Part shown: positions 26,066-34,778 of the stretch, piece by piece | How positions within the stretch are numbered: the stretch's first letter is position 1 | Layout: every line of letters begins with the position of its first letter | NCBI GenBank assembly: GCA_016938675.1 | Contig: JAFGUF010000038.1 | Coordinates: 1 to 64,000, forward strand | DNA: 64,000 nt | Source of the DNA: Clostridia bacterium | GTDB taxonomy: Bacteria; Bacillota; Clostridia; Christensenellales; UMGS416 | Direction: 5' to 3' | The notes under the pieces: generated by a model | The model's database searches: none | What the model was told of the DNA's origin: nothing | Seen by the model: the letters and a program-made list of their open reading frames with translations, nothing else | Program-made: the position numbers and the translations under genes

Positions 26066-26404
26066 ATCAACAATATAAAACATAAAATAATTAATCAATA
26101 TTTAATAAACATAAAAAAATGTCTAGCATTAGGTTGTTTTACATTTGTTGAGAGACCAAAAAATATGGACTTTTTAAGAAAACACGGACTAACAATAGAT
26201 GACACAAAAGACATAATATTTAATTTGAATTACACTCACTATTATAAAGGACCGGAAAACGATAGAGACACAGAAAAGGAAGGTGAAGTTTGGTTCTTCA
26301 TTTACCCATTTATGGAAATTGAAATTGATATTTATATTAAATTAAGACTTGAGATTAATACTCAAGTTGTATGCTTATCTTTCCACGAAGAAGGCGAATT
26401 CTAG
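26066..26404 (+). CDS. MqsR-family toxin, probable AUC start
   Basis: The C-terminal 80 residues, with HGLT, GPENDRD, EVWFF, IYIKLRL and CLSFHE, match the MqsR mRNA-interferase family. The only ATG in frame (26165) would cut off the first part of the fold. The frame is open back to 26057, and the sequence before 26165 gives the family-like segment FTFVERPKNMDFLRKHG. An AGGTGA ribosome binding site lies 4 bp before ATC at 26066, so I take ATC as the start (112 residues). The antitoxin gene follows 30 bp later. The region is more AT-rich than its neighbours, a sign of transfer. Confidence 0.7.
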   Translation: MNNIKHKIINQYLINIKKCLALGCFTFVERPKNMDFLRKHGLTIDDTKDIIFNLNYTHYYKGPENDRDTEKEGEVWFFIYPFMEIEIDIYIKLRLEINTQVVCLSFHEEGEF

Positions 26405-26434
26405 ACTGAAATAGTGTAAAAAGGAGGTAGTTAT

Positions 26435-27439
26435 ATGAAAAAGGTATACTGTGATAATTGTAAAAATAATGTTGAATATAGCATAAGGAAAAACTATATA
26501 GAAGAATATAAAAATTGTAAAGTAAATGTATTAGAGAATATCGGCGTTTGCAACAGCTGCCAGAAAGACGTTTTCGTAGAAGAATTAGAAAACGCTAACT
26601 TATTACGATTGTATGATAAATATAGAGAAATTAATAATTTAATAACTAGAGATGATATTATCAAACTAAGAGAAAAATATAATATCTCACAAAGAGATCT
26701 AACCGCTATTCTTGGTTGGGGTAAAATGACAATAAATCGTTATGAACGAGGAGCATTAGCAAACAAAAGCCACAATGATATTTTAAAAATTATAATAGCT
26801 GATGATATTAAGTTTTACGAGATGGTAGATAATGCATTTCTAGAAAAAAGAATTACAAAAAAAACATATGATTCATTGTTTGAGCAAAAAGAAAAAAGTA
26901 ATGATAACATATATAAAGCAATTATAGAAAAAGTCTTAACTCATGATGCGAGCATATTCAATGGATATCGCAAATTTGACATCGATAGAGTCCAAACATT
27001 GATTAGTTACATGGCCAATAAATTCGACGGTGTTTACAAAACCTCAATAAACAAAATGCTTTTCTACATTGACTTTATAAGTTTCAAAGAACTTACCCAA
27101 AGTATTACGGGATTACAATATATTAAATACACATACGGTCCCGTTATAGAGAAACATTACTACCAAAATATAATCTATAATTTACAAGAAAAATATGTTT
27201 ATGAAGAAATAGAAACAAGCGATAGTACCAATACTATAGTAAAAAGTCTTAATAATTATGATTTGTCAATATTTAATACTGCTGAACAGCTAATTATTGA
27301 CAGAGTGATAAATTCGCTCGGAAAGCTCTCTGCTACTAAAATTAGTTCTCTGTCCCATGAAGAAGATGCTTGGAAGTATAGTGATATGGAAAAGTTTATA
27401 TCCTATGAATATGCGGACAAAATCAAAGTATCTTACTAA
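26435..27439 (+). CDS. Antitoxin: MqsA-type zinc finger, HTH and SocA/Panacea domain
   Basis: A 334-residue protein. The N-terminal zinc finger (Cys6, Cys9, Cys39, Cys42) is of the YgiT/MqsA type. An XRE helix-turn-helix lies at about 80-112 (ISQRDLTAILGWGKMTINRY). The C-terminal half (about 190-330), with INKMLFYIDFISFKEL and YGPV, is the SocA-like Panacea domain (DUF4065), known to neutralise many unrelated toxins. It should bind the upstream MqsR-like toxin and repress the operon. AAGGAGGT precedes the ATG. Codon use is strongly AT-rich. Confidence 0.85.
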   Translation: MKKVYCDNCKNNVEYSIRKNYIEEYKNCKVNVLENIGVCNSCQKDVFVEELENANLLRLYDKYREINNLITRDDIIKLREKYNISQRDLTAILGWGKMTINRYERGALANKSHNDILKIIIADDIKFYEMVDNAFLEKRITKKTYDSLFEQKEKSNDNIYKAIIEKVLTHDASIFNGYRKFDIDRVQTLISYMANKFDGVYKTSINKMLFYIDFISFKELTQSITGLQYIKYTYGPVIEKHYYQNIIYNLQEKYVYEEIETSDSTNTIVKSLNNYDLSIFNTAEQLIIDRVINSLGKLSATKISSLSHEEDAWKYSDMEKFISYEYADKIKVSY

Positions 27440-27476
27440 ACAATGGCTGAAAGACTAAAACCAAACATACGTCACA

Positions 27477-27504
27477 AAAAGGCTGCCCTTATAAGCAGCC
27501 TTTT
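27477..27504 (+). terminator. Terminator shared by the antitoxin and thiT genes
   Basis: Ten-base arms AAAAGGCTGC and GCAGCCTTTT between the convergent genes; it works in both directions. Confidence 0.85.
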
Positions 27505-27523
27505 AGATTGAATAAAGTCAATT

Positions 27524-28168
27524 TTATGCCTTTGCTCCCTCCGGCCTAAGCTCCAGTATAAACTTCCGCATAGCGGGTATAGCCGCAATTACCATGCACA
27601 CAATGATCTCCGGCAGCATGTAGGAGCCGTTGTATATTAAGGAATACATCCACGGCGACTGCCCTTCGGCGGCGTACATGCCCCAGAAAACAGCACCCGC
27701 CAGGAAGTGGCAGAGAAATCTTAATAATCCTGCAACGAGTATTGCCAAAAGCAGGCTTTTGCCTTTGAAAAATCCCGCAAAGCCGAGCATTGCAAAGGGC
27801 AGGATATAATCAAATAAAAACTGTACCGGGTGCATAAAATAAAGCCCCTGTGTCATCTGCAAAAGCCCATAGGCTATGCCGGCGACTATGCCGGCCGGTG
27901 CGCCGAAAGCCCATGCAAAGGCTATAATCGGCAACATAGATGCCGGGGTTACGGAGCCGCCGTAGGGCATCTTGTAAAGGGTGATAAAGGAAAGCACATA
28001 GGCAATCGCCACAGATATTGCGCCCACCGCCAGAGTTCTGGTGGACATCTTCTGCCTGCTGATAATAAATAGTATCGCCGCTAGCAGAATGATTCCCGTC
28101 AGCGCGATTCCCGTTACGACGGGGTCCTCTGTAAACTTGCCGAAAAACATACTGAAATATTCTCTCAT
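27524..28168 (-). CDS. thiT: Thiamine ECF transporter substrate-binding subunit ThiT
   Basis: A 214-residue membrane protein with about six or seven membrane segments. The YVLSFITLYKMPYGGSVTPA and HPVQFLFDYILPF segments are typical of ThiT (YuaJ), which binds thiamine and works with the shared EcfA/EcfT module encoded elsewhere. A longer-than-usual N-terminal segment (about 1-40) forms one extra helix. AGGAGGAAA precedes the ATG. A TPP riboswitch and terminator upstream confirm the substrate: thiamine diphosphate in the cell shuts the gene off. Confidence 0.95.
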   Translation of the reverse strand: MREYFSMFFGKFTEDPVVTGIALTGIILLAAILFIISRQKMSTRTLAVGAISVAIAYVLSFITLYKMPYGGSVTPASMLPIIAFAWAFGAPAGIVAGIAYGLLQMTQGLYFMHPVQFLFDYILPFAMLGFAGFFKGKSLLLAILVAGLLRFLCHFLAGAVFWGMYAAEGQSPWMYSLIYNGSYMLPEIIVCMVIAAIPAMRKFILELRPEGAKA

Positions 28169-28292
28169 AATATTTCCTCCTGATTATTGATTCTCATGGG
28201 TTTACGGCGCATTAAATTATTAATAATTTCTGCGTCTGCCACGAGAACAAAACAAACATAATTGTGATTTCACTTTGCTAAATCATTGTAAT

Positions 28293-28320
28293 AAAAAAAC
28301 CTCATACGTAATGTATAAGG
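28293..28320 (-). terminator. Riboswitch-controlled terminator before thiT
   Basis: On the minus strand CCTTATAC and GTATGAGG (one G-U pair) form an eight-base stem followed by seven T. It lies between the TPP aptamer and the gene, as for transcription attenuation. Confidence 0.8.
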
Positions 28321-28370
28321 AGTGTTGAATGCTTTGAAATTGTTAAGACACAGAAAAAAACTTCTGTTTC

Positions 28371-28450
28371 TTCTCCCTACGCAGGTATTATCCTGACAGG
28401 TTCAAAGGGTTTACGACGGATGTCGAATCTCAGCAGACAGCTCCCCAACA
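28371..28450 (-). ncRNA. TPP riboswitch (THI element)
   Basis: The minus strand carries the conserved blocks GGGGAGC, CTGCTGAGATT, ACCCTTTGAACCTG, GGATAATACCTGCGTAG and GGGA in the right order and spacing. TPP binding should favour the terminator at 28293-28320 and stop thiT transcription. Confidence 0.97.
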
Positions 28451-28476
28451 ACTAATATTTTGTTTTGACAGGGGTT

Positions 28477-28505
28477 ATTATAGTATATAGGGCGGGGGTT
28501 GTCAA
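28477..28505 (-). promoter_or_regulatory. Promoter of the riboswitch-thiT transcript
   Basis: Consensus TTGACA (28500-28505) and TATAAT (28477-28482) on the minus strand with a 17-bp spacer, about 25 bp before the aptamer. Confidence 0.9.
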
Positions 28506-28530
28506 GGAGGGGTGTAGTAATATGTTTTAT

Positions 28531-28579
28531 GAGGCTCCGCCTCAAACTCCGCATAAGGGACTAGTCCCTTATGTATCCC
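28531..28579. repeat. Family-2 double hairpin repeat, copy 1
   Basis: GAGGCTCCGCCTC, then CTCCGCA, then TAAGGGA...TCCCTTA and GTATCCC. The same plan occurs at 56992 and 59169. Confidence 0.8.
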
Positions 28580-28616
28580 AACAAATTAAATTGTCAAATA
28601 AGATATTGAATACTCT

Positions 28617-29423
28617 TTAGCCACATATTTCTTTTTCAATCATTTTTATTCTTCTTAAATATTCTTTATCACAGTTCTTACCGATGATAATTTCTTCCAG
28701 TTTTATACCACAGTAGTCATAACTATATGTAGTCCCTCTGTAACCCATTAAGGCTTTCTTCCCAGCTAAAATTCTCCCTCCCATTGGACCATCTTCACTA
28801 TCATAAACGTCTCCACATAAAAAACGTAACTCATTTTCCCATTTATATGTTTTGTTTTTCATTACCCATGGTAATATAGCAAGCTTCTCACTATAATTCG
28901 ATTTTTTCTCTATACTAGTACTATTATATGCACCAATTAATTGTCCAGTAAAATCCACTTTTTCTTTGTCAAGATATATTACTGGAAAAAATTTGTCCAT
29001 ATCTAATAATGCAAACTTTAAACAAATACCATTATAACCGTTCGCATATTCAGTCCACATACGTTCACATTTTTCATAGGTGAAGCAAGATACGTCATTC
29101 ATTTCCTTTGAAGTTAAAATCATATTACGAATTGCTTTTATAGATATTCTTGTCTTCCGGTTTACTCTATTTATATTGTAATTATATTGTGTTTCACTTT
29201 TGTCAGAAAAATATGCATAACAACTAGCCCATAGTTCTTTTTTAGCTAATAAATTTATTTTACTTTCATTCAATTCTATATCATCAGTGAAAGGAATAAA
29301 CTTATATATATAGTTATCATTAGCCTTTTTTCTAATGTACTCTTCTTTGTATTTGATTCTTTCATTATCTCCTTTTGAAATTAATGAATTCGGCAAACTA
29401 AAATATTCGTCATAAAATTCCAT
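28617..29423 (-). CDS. DUF2971-family protein
   Basis: A 268-residue cytoplasmic protein. The order of features fits DUF2971: an N-terminal KFIPF segment, LLAKKELWASCYAYFSD, VSCFTYEKCERMWTEYANGY, GICLKFAL and the late YKWENELRFLCG motif. The function of the family is not established, though members occur near defence genes. The gene is AT-rich compared with its neighbours and has only a weak ribosome binding site (GAAAGAGAA). A repeat at its 3' side supports insertion into this site. Confidence 0.65.
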   Translation of the reverse strand: MEFYDEYFSLPNSLISKGDNERIKYKEEYIRKKANDNYIYKFIPFTDDIELNESKINLLAKKELWASCYAYFSDKSETQYNYNINRVNRKTRISIKAIRNMILTSKEMNDVSCFTYEKCERMWTEYANGYNGICLKFALLDMDKFFPVIYLDKEKVDFTGQLIGAYNSTSIEKKSNYSEKLAILPWVMKNKTYKWENELRFLCGDVYDSEDGPMGGRILAGKKALMGYRGTTYSYDYCGIKLEEIIIGKNCDKEYLRRIKMIEKEICG

Positions 29424-29489
29424 TTACATTCTCTTTCTACTAGATGCCTCTAATATTAATCATAAATCAAAACTATTACTCATCACTTG

Positions 29490-30098
29490 CTAATTATAAA
29501 ACCACACCACATCCGTCGAAAAAGGCTTCTTCTGATTCCAAGCCTTATTAAAGTCCATCTTATGCTTTTTGCCGTAGGTGGCAACCGAAATCTCCATAGT
29601 GCTTCTATTATAGCCCGTCACTGTCATCCAATGCCAGGTATACTCATTAATCTCCTTATGGGGGTTACGCAGGATTAAAAGCGATGGCAGCACACCGTCA
29701 TCAATCAGCTGCGCTATCTTTTCAAATACCTCTTTGGCCTCAAGCTGCTTTTCAGCTATTCCATAGGATATCTTAACGCCTCTTAATTTGGCATAGTCAG
29801 CGCACTTGCGGCAAAAATCCTCCGGGTCAGTCATCGGCCCGAAATTCGGCTTGATATCAAGGCGCACTTCCTCCATGAAATCCAGAAACTCATCCTTTTG
29901 AAAGGGCACGGAGTATTTATATATGCAGCGGCACATCTTCTCCTTCTCTGCAAGGTAGGCAAGAGCCATTGCAGCCGTTGTAGGGCCGCAGCCGGATATG
30001 GCACTCAGCTTCTTTTTGAACCAGTGCTGGTCAGCGCCGTAGAACACCTCATCGCCATCATATATTTCAATGCCTTTTATCTCATTAATATCAGCCAT
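29490..30098 (-). CDS. C39-like papain-fold cysteine peptidase family protein
   Basis: A 202-residue protein. SGCGPTTAAMALAYLA puts a nucleophile-like Cys at position 37, and WHWMTVTGYN supplies the His at a plausible distance; this Cys-His pattern is typical of C39-like and related peptidases. There is no signal peptide or membrane segment, so it acts in the cytoplasm. The start at 30098 has AAGGAG upstream; an earlier Met is not supported. It is divergent from the small gene at 30258 and their promoters share one gap. Substrate unknown. Confidence 0.7.
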   Translation of the reverse strand: MADINEIKGIEIYDGDEVFYGADQHWFKKKLSAISGCGPTTAAMALAYLAEKEKMCRCIYKYSVPFQKDEFLDFMEEVRLDIKPNFGPMTDPEDFCRKCADYAKLRGVKISYGIAEKQLEAKEVFEKIAQLIDDGVLPSLLILRNPHKEINEYTWHWMTVTGYNRSTMEISVATYGKKHKMDFNKAWNQKKPFSTDVVWFYN

Positions 30099-30257
30099 GC
30101 GCCACTCCTTATCTTTGGATATTATTTTACCACAAATAAATTGAATATTAACATATTTTTGAATAAATCTTTGAAGCAAATTTGATATATAGTATAATAT
30201 TACTATCATTATTTTTAATTGACGCTGCATTTCAGCAGCTCTAAAAAGGGGATATCA

Positions 30258-30467
30258 ATGGATATATATACAAAGGAAGAATTGACAGAGGCTGAGCGTG
30301 CATTAGCATCCCTTGTGAGCAAATGCGAAAAAGTACGCCCAAAGCTCAAAGAAGGCACATCACAACATACCCTGCTGATTCGCAGAATAGACGCATTAAA
30401 AATTGCCGTTCAATTGATAAACAGAGAGCTCACATGTTCTGATATGCAGCCTTTCGGTCATTCATAA
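30258..30467 (+). CDS. Small conserved-looking helical protein (69 aa)
   Basis: A short charged protein predicted as two helices (TEAERALASLVSKCEKV and HTLLIRRIDALKIAVQLI), a pattern seen in many small Clostridial proteins of unknown role. AAAAGGGG precedes the chosen ATG. TATAAT at 30193-30198 with TTGAAG 16 bp upstream may be the promoter. Confidence 0.65.
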   Translation: MDIYTKEELTEAERALASLVSKCEKVRPKLKEGTSQHTLLIRRIDALKIAVQLINRELTCSDMQPFGHS

Positions 30468-30528
30468 AATAAACAGATTGTTTGAATATCCTCTATAACT
30501 GTAATATAATATACATGGAGGCGATACT

Positions 30529-31008
30529 ATGAAATTCAAAAAAGACAAGCTTTGGGTTTATATTTTAACTGCATTAGTTCCTATTATCATATTCATTATT
30601 ATCGTGTCCGTTTGGATGGTCGACAGCCTTGAATACAAAGAATACAAGCTGAACTTCGCCGACAGCATAACCTACGCCCAGGATCACGATTCCTTCCGTG
30701 CGGAGCTAAACGGCGAATCCACAAAAATATCCTATCACAACGCCTTAGCCATCTACCGGGCGATTGTGGGCGGCGGCTTCGGCCAGCTGGAGCTGAAAGT
30801 CCCGGAAGATCCGCCAATTGTATTCGACTTCGGCAACGGAGACATAATGAACATCTGGGCAAAGGACAAAACCACCTATCTGGTGCAGTATATACCCGCC
30901 CATGAAAGCAAAATATGCTATTCCACCCTTGGCGTTTCCCGCTATGTATGTTTAGAGCGCCTGATAAGCAAGGAATGGGGCAACAGCGAGTGGCAGGAAA
31001 CTGAATAA
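30529..31008 (+). CDS. Small membrane-anchored protein, tandem copy 1
   Basis: A 159-residue protein with one N-terminal membrane segment (about 8-28) and a compact extracytoplasmic domain that ends in LERLISKEWGN. Two further copies follow at 31094 and 31595. A promoter TTGAAT-17-TATAAT (30482-30510) and a GGAGGCG ribosome binding site precede it. Shared motifs are the N-terminal LWVYIL..PI segment, VFDFGNGDIMNIW and the C-terminal ERLIS-EWGN. I do not recognise the family. Confidence 0.65.
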   Translation: MKFKKDKLWVYILTALVPIIIFIIIVSVWMVDSLEYKEYKLNFADSITYAQDHDSFRAELNGESTKISYHNALAIYRAIVGGGFGQLELKVPEDPPIVFDFGNGDIMNIWAKDKTTYLVQYIPAHESKICYSTLGVSRYVCLERLISKEWGNSEWQETE

Positions 31009-31093
31009 TACACATTCCATAATATTTGGGCTGATTTGCGCGCATTTTACATAAGGTGTAATTTATGTTAAAATAATGCCAAGGAGGCCGTCT

Positions 31094-31567
31094 ATGAAAA
31101 AATATAGAAAAGTGCCGCTGTGGATTTACATAACAGCCGCGACAGTACCTATAGTCATCTTTGTTTTGGCCGTTAGTGCGTCCTCAAATAAACTACTCGG
31201 ATACAACGAATTCAAAACTGATTTTGTATCAAGCGTTAATTACGCCAACGAGAACGATTCCCTCCGCGCCAAATATGACGGCATAAATACCAAAATCATT
31301 GAAGAAAACTCACAAACTATTGCAGAGACTATAATGCGCGGCGGCTTTTTAGTATATGAAGAGCCGCTGCCTTCAAGCGAGCCTATACTTTTTGATTTCG
31401 GCAACGGCGACATAATGCGGATATGGCGAAAGGACGAAGAAAGCGTGATAATCCAGTATGTAAGGTCAGACAATGAGGAGATCATCTTCGCGACAGCTGA
31501 CATATGCCGCTTTGTTGATTTTGAAAGGCTGATCAGCGAAGACTGGGGCAATCCGAAGTGGGAATAA
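31094..31567 (+). CDS. Small membrane-anchored protein, tandem copy 2
   Basis: A 157-residue paralogue of the 30529 protein with the same order: anchor (about 8-28), LFDFGNGDIMRIW, FERLISEDWGN. It has its own promoter (TTTACA 31046-31051, TAAAAT 31069-31074, 17-bp spacer) and AAGGAGG before the chosen ATG, so each copy can be expressed separately. Confidence 0.65.
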   Translation: MKKYRKVPLWIYITAATVPIVIFVLAVSASSNKLLGYNEFKTDFVSSVNYANENDSLRAKYDGINTKIIEENSQTIAETIMRGGFLVYEEPLPSSEPILFDFGNGDIMRIWRKDEESVIIQYVRSDNEEIIFATADICRFVDFERLISEDWGNPKWE

Positions 31568-31594
31568 CTCCGATTTAGGAAGGGATGTTAATGA

Positions 31595-32080
31595 ATGGCT
31601 AAAGTTAAATATAGAAATACGCCGCTGTGGGTATATATACTGCTGGCAATGGCACCAATTATTTTTGCTGCCGGTATATACGTCTATTCTACGATTGTGT
31701 CGGCGGACTACAGAGCATTCGCCGAAGCATACGCACAAAGCTGCGAATACGCCGAGAAGCACGATTCCCTCACCGCAGAATACAACGGAGTAACCACAAA
31801 GATAGCTGCCGAGAATTACGCAAAGATAAGGAGATCGGTTTTCTCTGCATACTACTCTGAGTATTTAGATACTGTGCCCGAGGGCGCGCCGCTTACGCTT
31901 AATTACGGCGATGACAGCACACTCAACGTATGGAAGAACGGCCCGGAGTCCATTATTATTCAGTATATTTACCCGGATGAAACCTCTATTATATTCCGTT
32001 CCTCGGATAATGGGGTGCACCGCTTTGTGGACTTTGAAAGGCTGATCAGCGAAGACTGGGATAATGAAGTGATTGGATAA
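31595..32080 (+). CDS. Small membrane-anchored protein, tandem copy 3
   Basis: The third copy, 161 residues, has an anchor (about 9-31) and a C-terminus FERLISEDWDN nearly identical to copy 2. The middle is more diverged (NYGDDSTLNVW where the others read DFGNGDIM). It follows copy 2 after 27 bp with AGGAAGGGA upstream and no clear promoter, so it is probably cotranscribed with copy 2. Confidence 0.65.
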   Translation: MAKVKYRNTPLWVYILLAMAPIIFAAGIYVYSTIVSADYRAFAEAYAQSCEYAEKHDSLTAEYNGVTTKIAAENYAKIRRSVFSAYYSEYLDTVPEGAPLTLNYGDDSTLNVWKNGPESIIIQYIYPDETSIIFRSSDNGVHRFVDFERLISEDWDNEVIG

Positions 32081-32184
32081 TCATATTGGTGGTTGACTAT
32101 AGCCAAATAACTGCTACACTCATTAAAGAGGCAATGATATAGTAACGGCCAGCAATTCAATAATAATCAATAGGAAGAAATCAA

Positions 32185-32739
32185 ATGAACTACGGACAAA
32201 TTATAGTGCTGAACGGCACATCCAGCTCCGGCAAAAGCACCCTGGCAAGAACCATACAGGAGCTATCAGAGGAGAGATATTATCATTTGCAGCTTGACAC
32301 AATGTGCAACATGATGCACCCTAAGTTTTTCGAAAAAAAAGATGATTTCCTTATTTCGATGAATTCTGCCATGAAAGTTATGAACCCTATTATATTTAAC
32401 TTGAGCGGAAATGGCGAATACGTTATAGTGGATACAGTGCTTGAGAATCCCGGTTGGCTCAAAGATTGCGTTGAGGTTCTTCACGATTTGCCTGTAACAT
32501 TCGTAAAGGTGAACTGCCCTCCGGAGGAACTGGAGCGCAGGGAAGCAGCCAGAGGCGACAGGATGATCGGGCTGGCCAGGTATCAGTATGAGATTATGGA
32601 CTTTGTTCAGCACTATGATATAGAAGTAAACACATATGAAAACACTCCTGAGGAATGCGCTGCAAAAATCTTGCATACTGTGAAATCCGCTAAGAGCGGC
32701 AATGCATTCAGCAAAATTTATGAGGATATGTGCGGGTAG
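32185..32739 (+). CDS. Chloramphenicol phosphotransferase-like P-loop kinase
   Basis: A 184-residue kinase of the CPT family. It has Walker A GTSSSGKST at 11-19, the segment VIVDTVLENPGWLKDC, VNCPPEELERREAARGDR and YDIEVNTYENTPEECA, all in family order. True CPT phosphorylates chloramphenicol on its 3-hydroxyl; most relatives act on unknown small molecules, so resistance should not be assumed. AGGAAG precedes the ATG. Confidence 0.8.
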   Translation: MNYGQIIVLNGTSSSGKSTLARTIQELSEERYYHLQLDTMCNMMHPKFFEKKDDFLISMNSAMKVMNPIIFNLSGNGEYVIVDTVLENPGWLKDCVEVLHDLPVTFVKVNCPPEELERREAARGDRMIGLARYQYEIMDFVQHYDIEVNTYENTPEECAAKILHTVKSAKSGNAFSKIYEDMCG

Positions 32740-32820
32740 TATATTGAGCATAATTAAAGGTCAGGCTAAAGTAAGTGTCATTAAAATAGCAAGATAATAA
32801 TATAATTATACAAAAGCTGC

Positions 32821-32842
32821 GGGCGTCCCTTGAGGTACGCCC
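32821..32842 (+). terminator. Possible terminator after the CPT-like gene
   Basis: GGGCGT and ACGCCC arms with a ten-base loop, followed by TTTACATTT. The T tail is weak and the hairpin lies 82 bp after the stop. Confidence 0.45.
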
Positions 32843-32966
32843 TTTACATTTGCTCACATACCATCAAAACTTACTGCTTTATTATATTTTTCGTATAATT
32901 TGCACCAGTAATGATATTTTTTGCGGAAAAAAGTGTATAATTAATTACGTAAATATGGAGGTACAG

Positions 32967-33548
32967 ATGGAACGGATTATTGAAAATGAACTGATGCAGG
33001 ATGAGCAGATATTATGGAATGGACAGCCAAGCGGCAGATTGTTCAGAACAGCGGATTTGCTTTTTTTCCCAGCTACCTTTTTTGGCGTATTTTTCATCTA
33101 TTTATGGATAAAGCTATCATTCACAGCTGAATTGCCAGTATTTGCTTATTTAATATTGGCTTTTCTTACTTTGCAAATAATCTATATGGGCATCGGAAGG
33201 TTCTTCTATAAATCATACCTTAATAGAAACACATATTACTACGTAACTGACAGAAGAATACTAATATTAAAAGATACAATGCGCAGAAAATTGATAGCCC
33301 TCGATATTATATCCCTTCCGATAATTGAGAAAAAGGTGAACAGGGATGGATTCGGCTCTCTTTACTTCGGGGAACTAGTGCTTGCTTCTTCAATTTATGC
33401 AAACTCCGGCATGGATTTTTATGCACGTCCTGGGCTTTTCACCTGCCCGATACCTCCTGCATTTTTTGATCTGAGTGATGCTGCCCAAGTCTACAGCATT
33501 ATAAACAGAGTCAAAGCAAAATCCCACGATAACACTACGCAGGCATAA
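32967..33548 (+). CDS. Bacterial PH-domain membrane protein
   Basis: A 193-residue protein. DEQILWNGQPSG opens the chain, two membrane segments lie near 34-52 and 57-78, and a bacterial PH-like domain (about 85-180) with YYYVTDRRILIL follows, the usual layout of the DUF304-type PH family. GGAGG lies 6 bp before the ATG at 32967, which is preferred over the Met codons upstream. TATAAT occurs at 32936-32941. The role is unknown. Confidence 0.7.
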   Translation: MERIIENELMQDEQILWNGQPSGRLFRTADLLFFPATFFGVFFIYLWIKLSFTAELPVFAYLILAFLTLQIIYMGIGRFFYKSYLNRNTYYYVTDRRILILKDTMRRKLIALDIISLPIIEKKVNRDGFGSLYFGELVLASSIYANSGMDFYARPGLFTCPIPPAFFDLSDAAQVYSIINRVKAKSHDNTTQA

Positions 33549-33573
33549 TAATAAAACACTGAAAGGCAAACAT

Positions 33574-34128
33574 ATGAAACTGATAAAGATACAATACATT
33601 GCACTGCTAATAATTATAATAATCGCCGCGATATTCGTGAATCAATGGGGCCCCTTAGTCGAGGGGATCATTACAGTGCTTTTTATATACTGGTGCTTTC
33701 TATTATTAATATATATGCTCTTCTCCTACAGCACTCGTAAGAAGAACTACACCATAGGACAGGACGGCAAAAGAAAAATGAAGCAGCCCGGCGGCCTGCA
33801 AGTACACGGAGTTACCTTCGAGGACTTTCTACGATATATACTCCATAACAGGATAGCCAAAAAGGAAGATAAAAAAGAAAGCATAAATGGACTGAAGGAA
33901 AAATACCCGAACCAGACAAAAGCAAAGGAAATTGTGCTGCTGCTTTTCACATCAATGCTCTATATTTTTGTTGCGGTAAACGCGGATATATCCATACTGT
34001 GGATAGCGCTTATAATACTGCTGGGCTGCCCTGCCCTGCTGATATTTGTCGATTTGCTCATCATAAGGGCGCGATATGAGGAATGCATTTTTGAAACCCC
34101 CGCGAAACCCGAAGAAAAGACAGAATAG
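33574..34128 (+). CDS. Hypothetical four-TM membrane protein
   Basis: A 184-residue protein with membrane segments near 7-23, 30-51, 117-136 and 140-163, and a basic cytoplasmic loop between the second and third. No family is recognised. It follows the PH-domain gene after 25 bp with AAAGG upstream and precedes the YdeI-like gene by 30 bp, so the three may be one operon. Confidence 0.6.
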   Translation: MKLIKIQYIALLIIIIIAAIFVNQWGPLVEGIITVLFIYWCFLLLIYMLFSYSTRKKNYTIGQDGKRKMKQPGGLQVHGVTFEDFLRYILHNRIAKKEDKKESINGLKEKYPNQTKAKEIVLLLFTSMLYIFVAVNADISILWIALIILLGCPALLIFVDLLIIRARYEECIFETPAKPEEKTE

Positions 34129-34158
34129 CTCAGTTTCATCCAAGAAAAGAGGCGCAAA

Positions 34159-34758
34159 ATGAGCAGAATTGAAATAAACCCAAAAGTTGATGACTACCTA
34201 GGCAGCCTTAAAAAATGGCAAGATGAAATGACGCTTCTAAGGAGCATATTATCAGGCTGCAGCGATGAGATGAAAGAAGACGTGAAGTGGGGCAAGCCCT
34301 GCTACACATTAGGCGGCTCCAACGTGGCGCTGATACACGAATTCAAGGACTACTGCGCCATACTATTTATCAAGGGAGCGCTTTTAAAAGACCCTGCAGG
34401 CGTGCTCATTCAGCAGACGCAGAACGTCCAGGCAGCACGACAGATACGCTTTACACATACTGATGAAATACTAAAGCTTCAAAGCACAATAGCCGAATAT
34501 ATGGCGGAGGCTATCGCCATAGAGAAAGCCGGGCTAAAAGTTGAAACAAAAAAGACTGAAGAATACGACATCCCGGAGGAGCTCTCCTTAGCCTTCAGCG
34601 AAGACCCCGCCTTCCGTGAGGCATTCGAAAAGCTGACTCCCGGCAGGCAGAGAGCATATATTTATTTTATCTCCCAGGCAAAGCAATCCGCCACAAGGAC
34701 GGCACGAATAGAGAAAAACCGCGACAGGATATTGGATGGGCTTGGGCTGAATGATTAA
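34159..34758 (+). CDS. DUF1801/YdeI-family protein
   Basis: A 199-residue cytoplasmic protein. The N-terminal two-thirds (about 10-125) is a DUF1801 domain with EDVKWGKPCYTL, LIHEFKDYCAILFIKGALLK. The C-terminus (about 140-199), with FEKLTPGRQRAYIYFISQAK, is the YdeI/OmpD-associated tail. Its biological role is not firmly known. AAAGAGG precedes the ATG and truA follows after 20 bp. Confidence 0.8.
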   Translation: MSRIEINPKVDDYLGSLKKWQDEMTLLRSILSGCSDEMKEDVKWGKPCYTLGGSNVALIHEFKDYCAILFIKGALLKDPAGVLIQQTQNVQAARQIRFTHTDEILKLQSTIAEYMAEAIAIEKAGLKVETKKTEEYDIPEELSLAFSEDPAFREAFEKLTPGRQRAYIYFISQAKQSATRTARIEKNRDRILDGLGLND

Positions 34759-34778
34759 AAAAAAGAGATGAGGAAACA

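Noticed and set aside
32185-32739. Chloramphenicol resistance gene
   Set aside because: The CPT family is broad; a proven resistance enzyme cannot be told from housekeeping relatives by these motifs.
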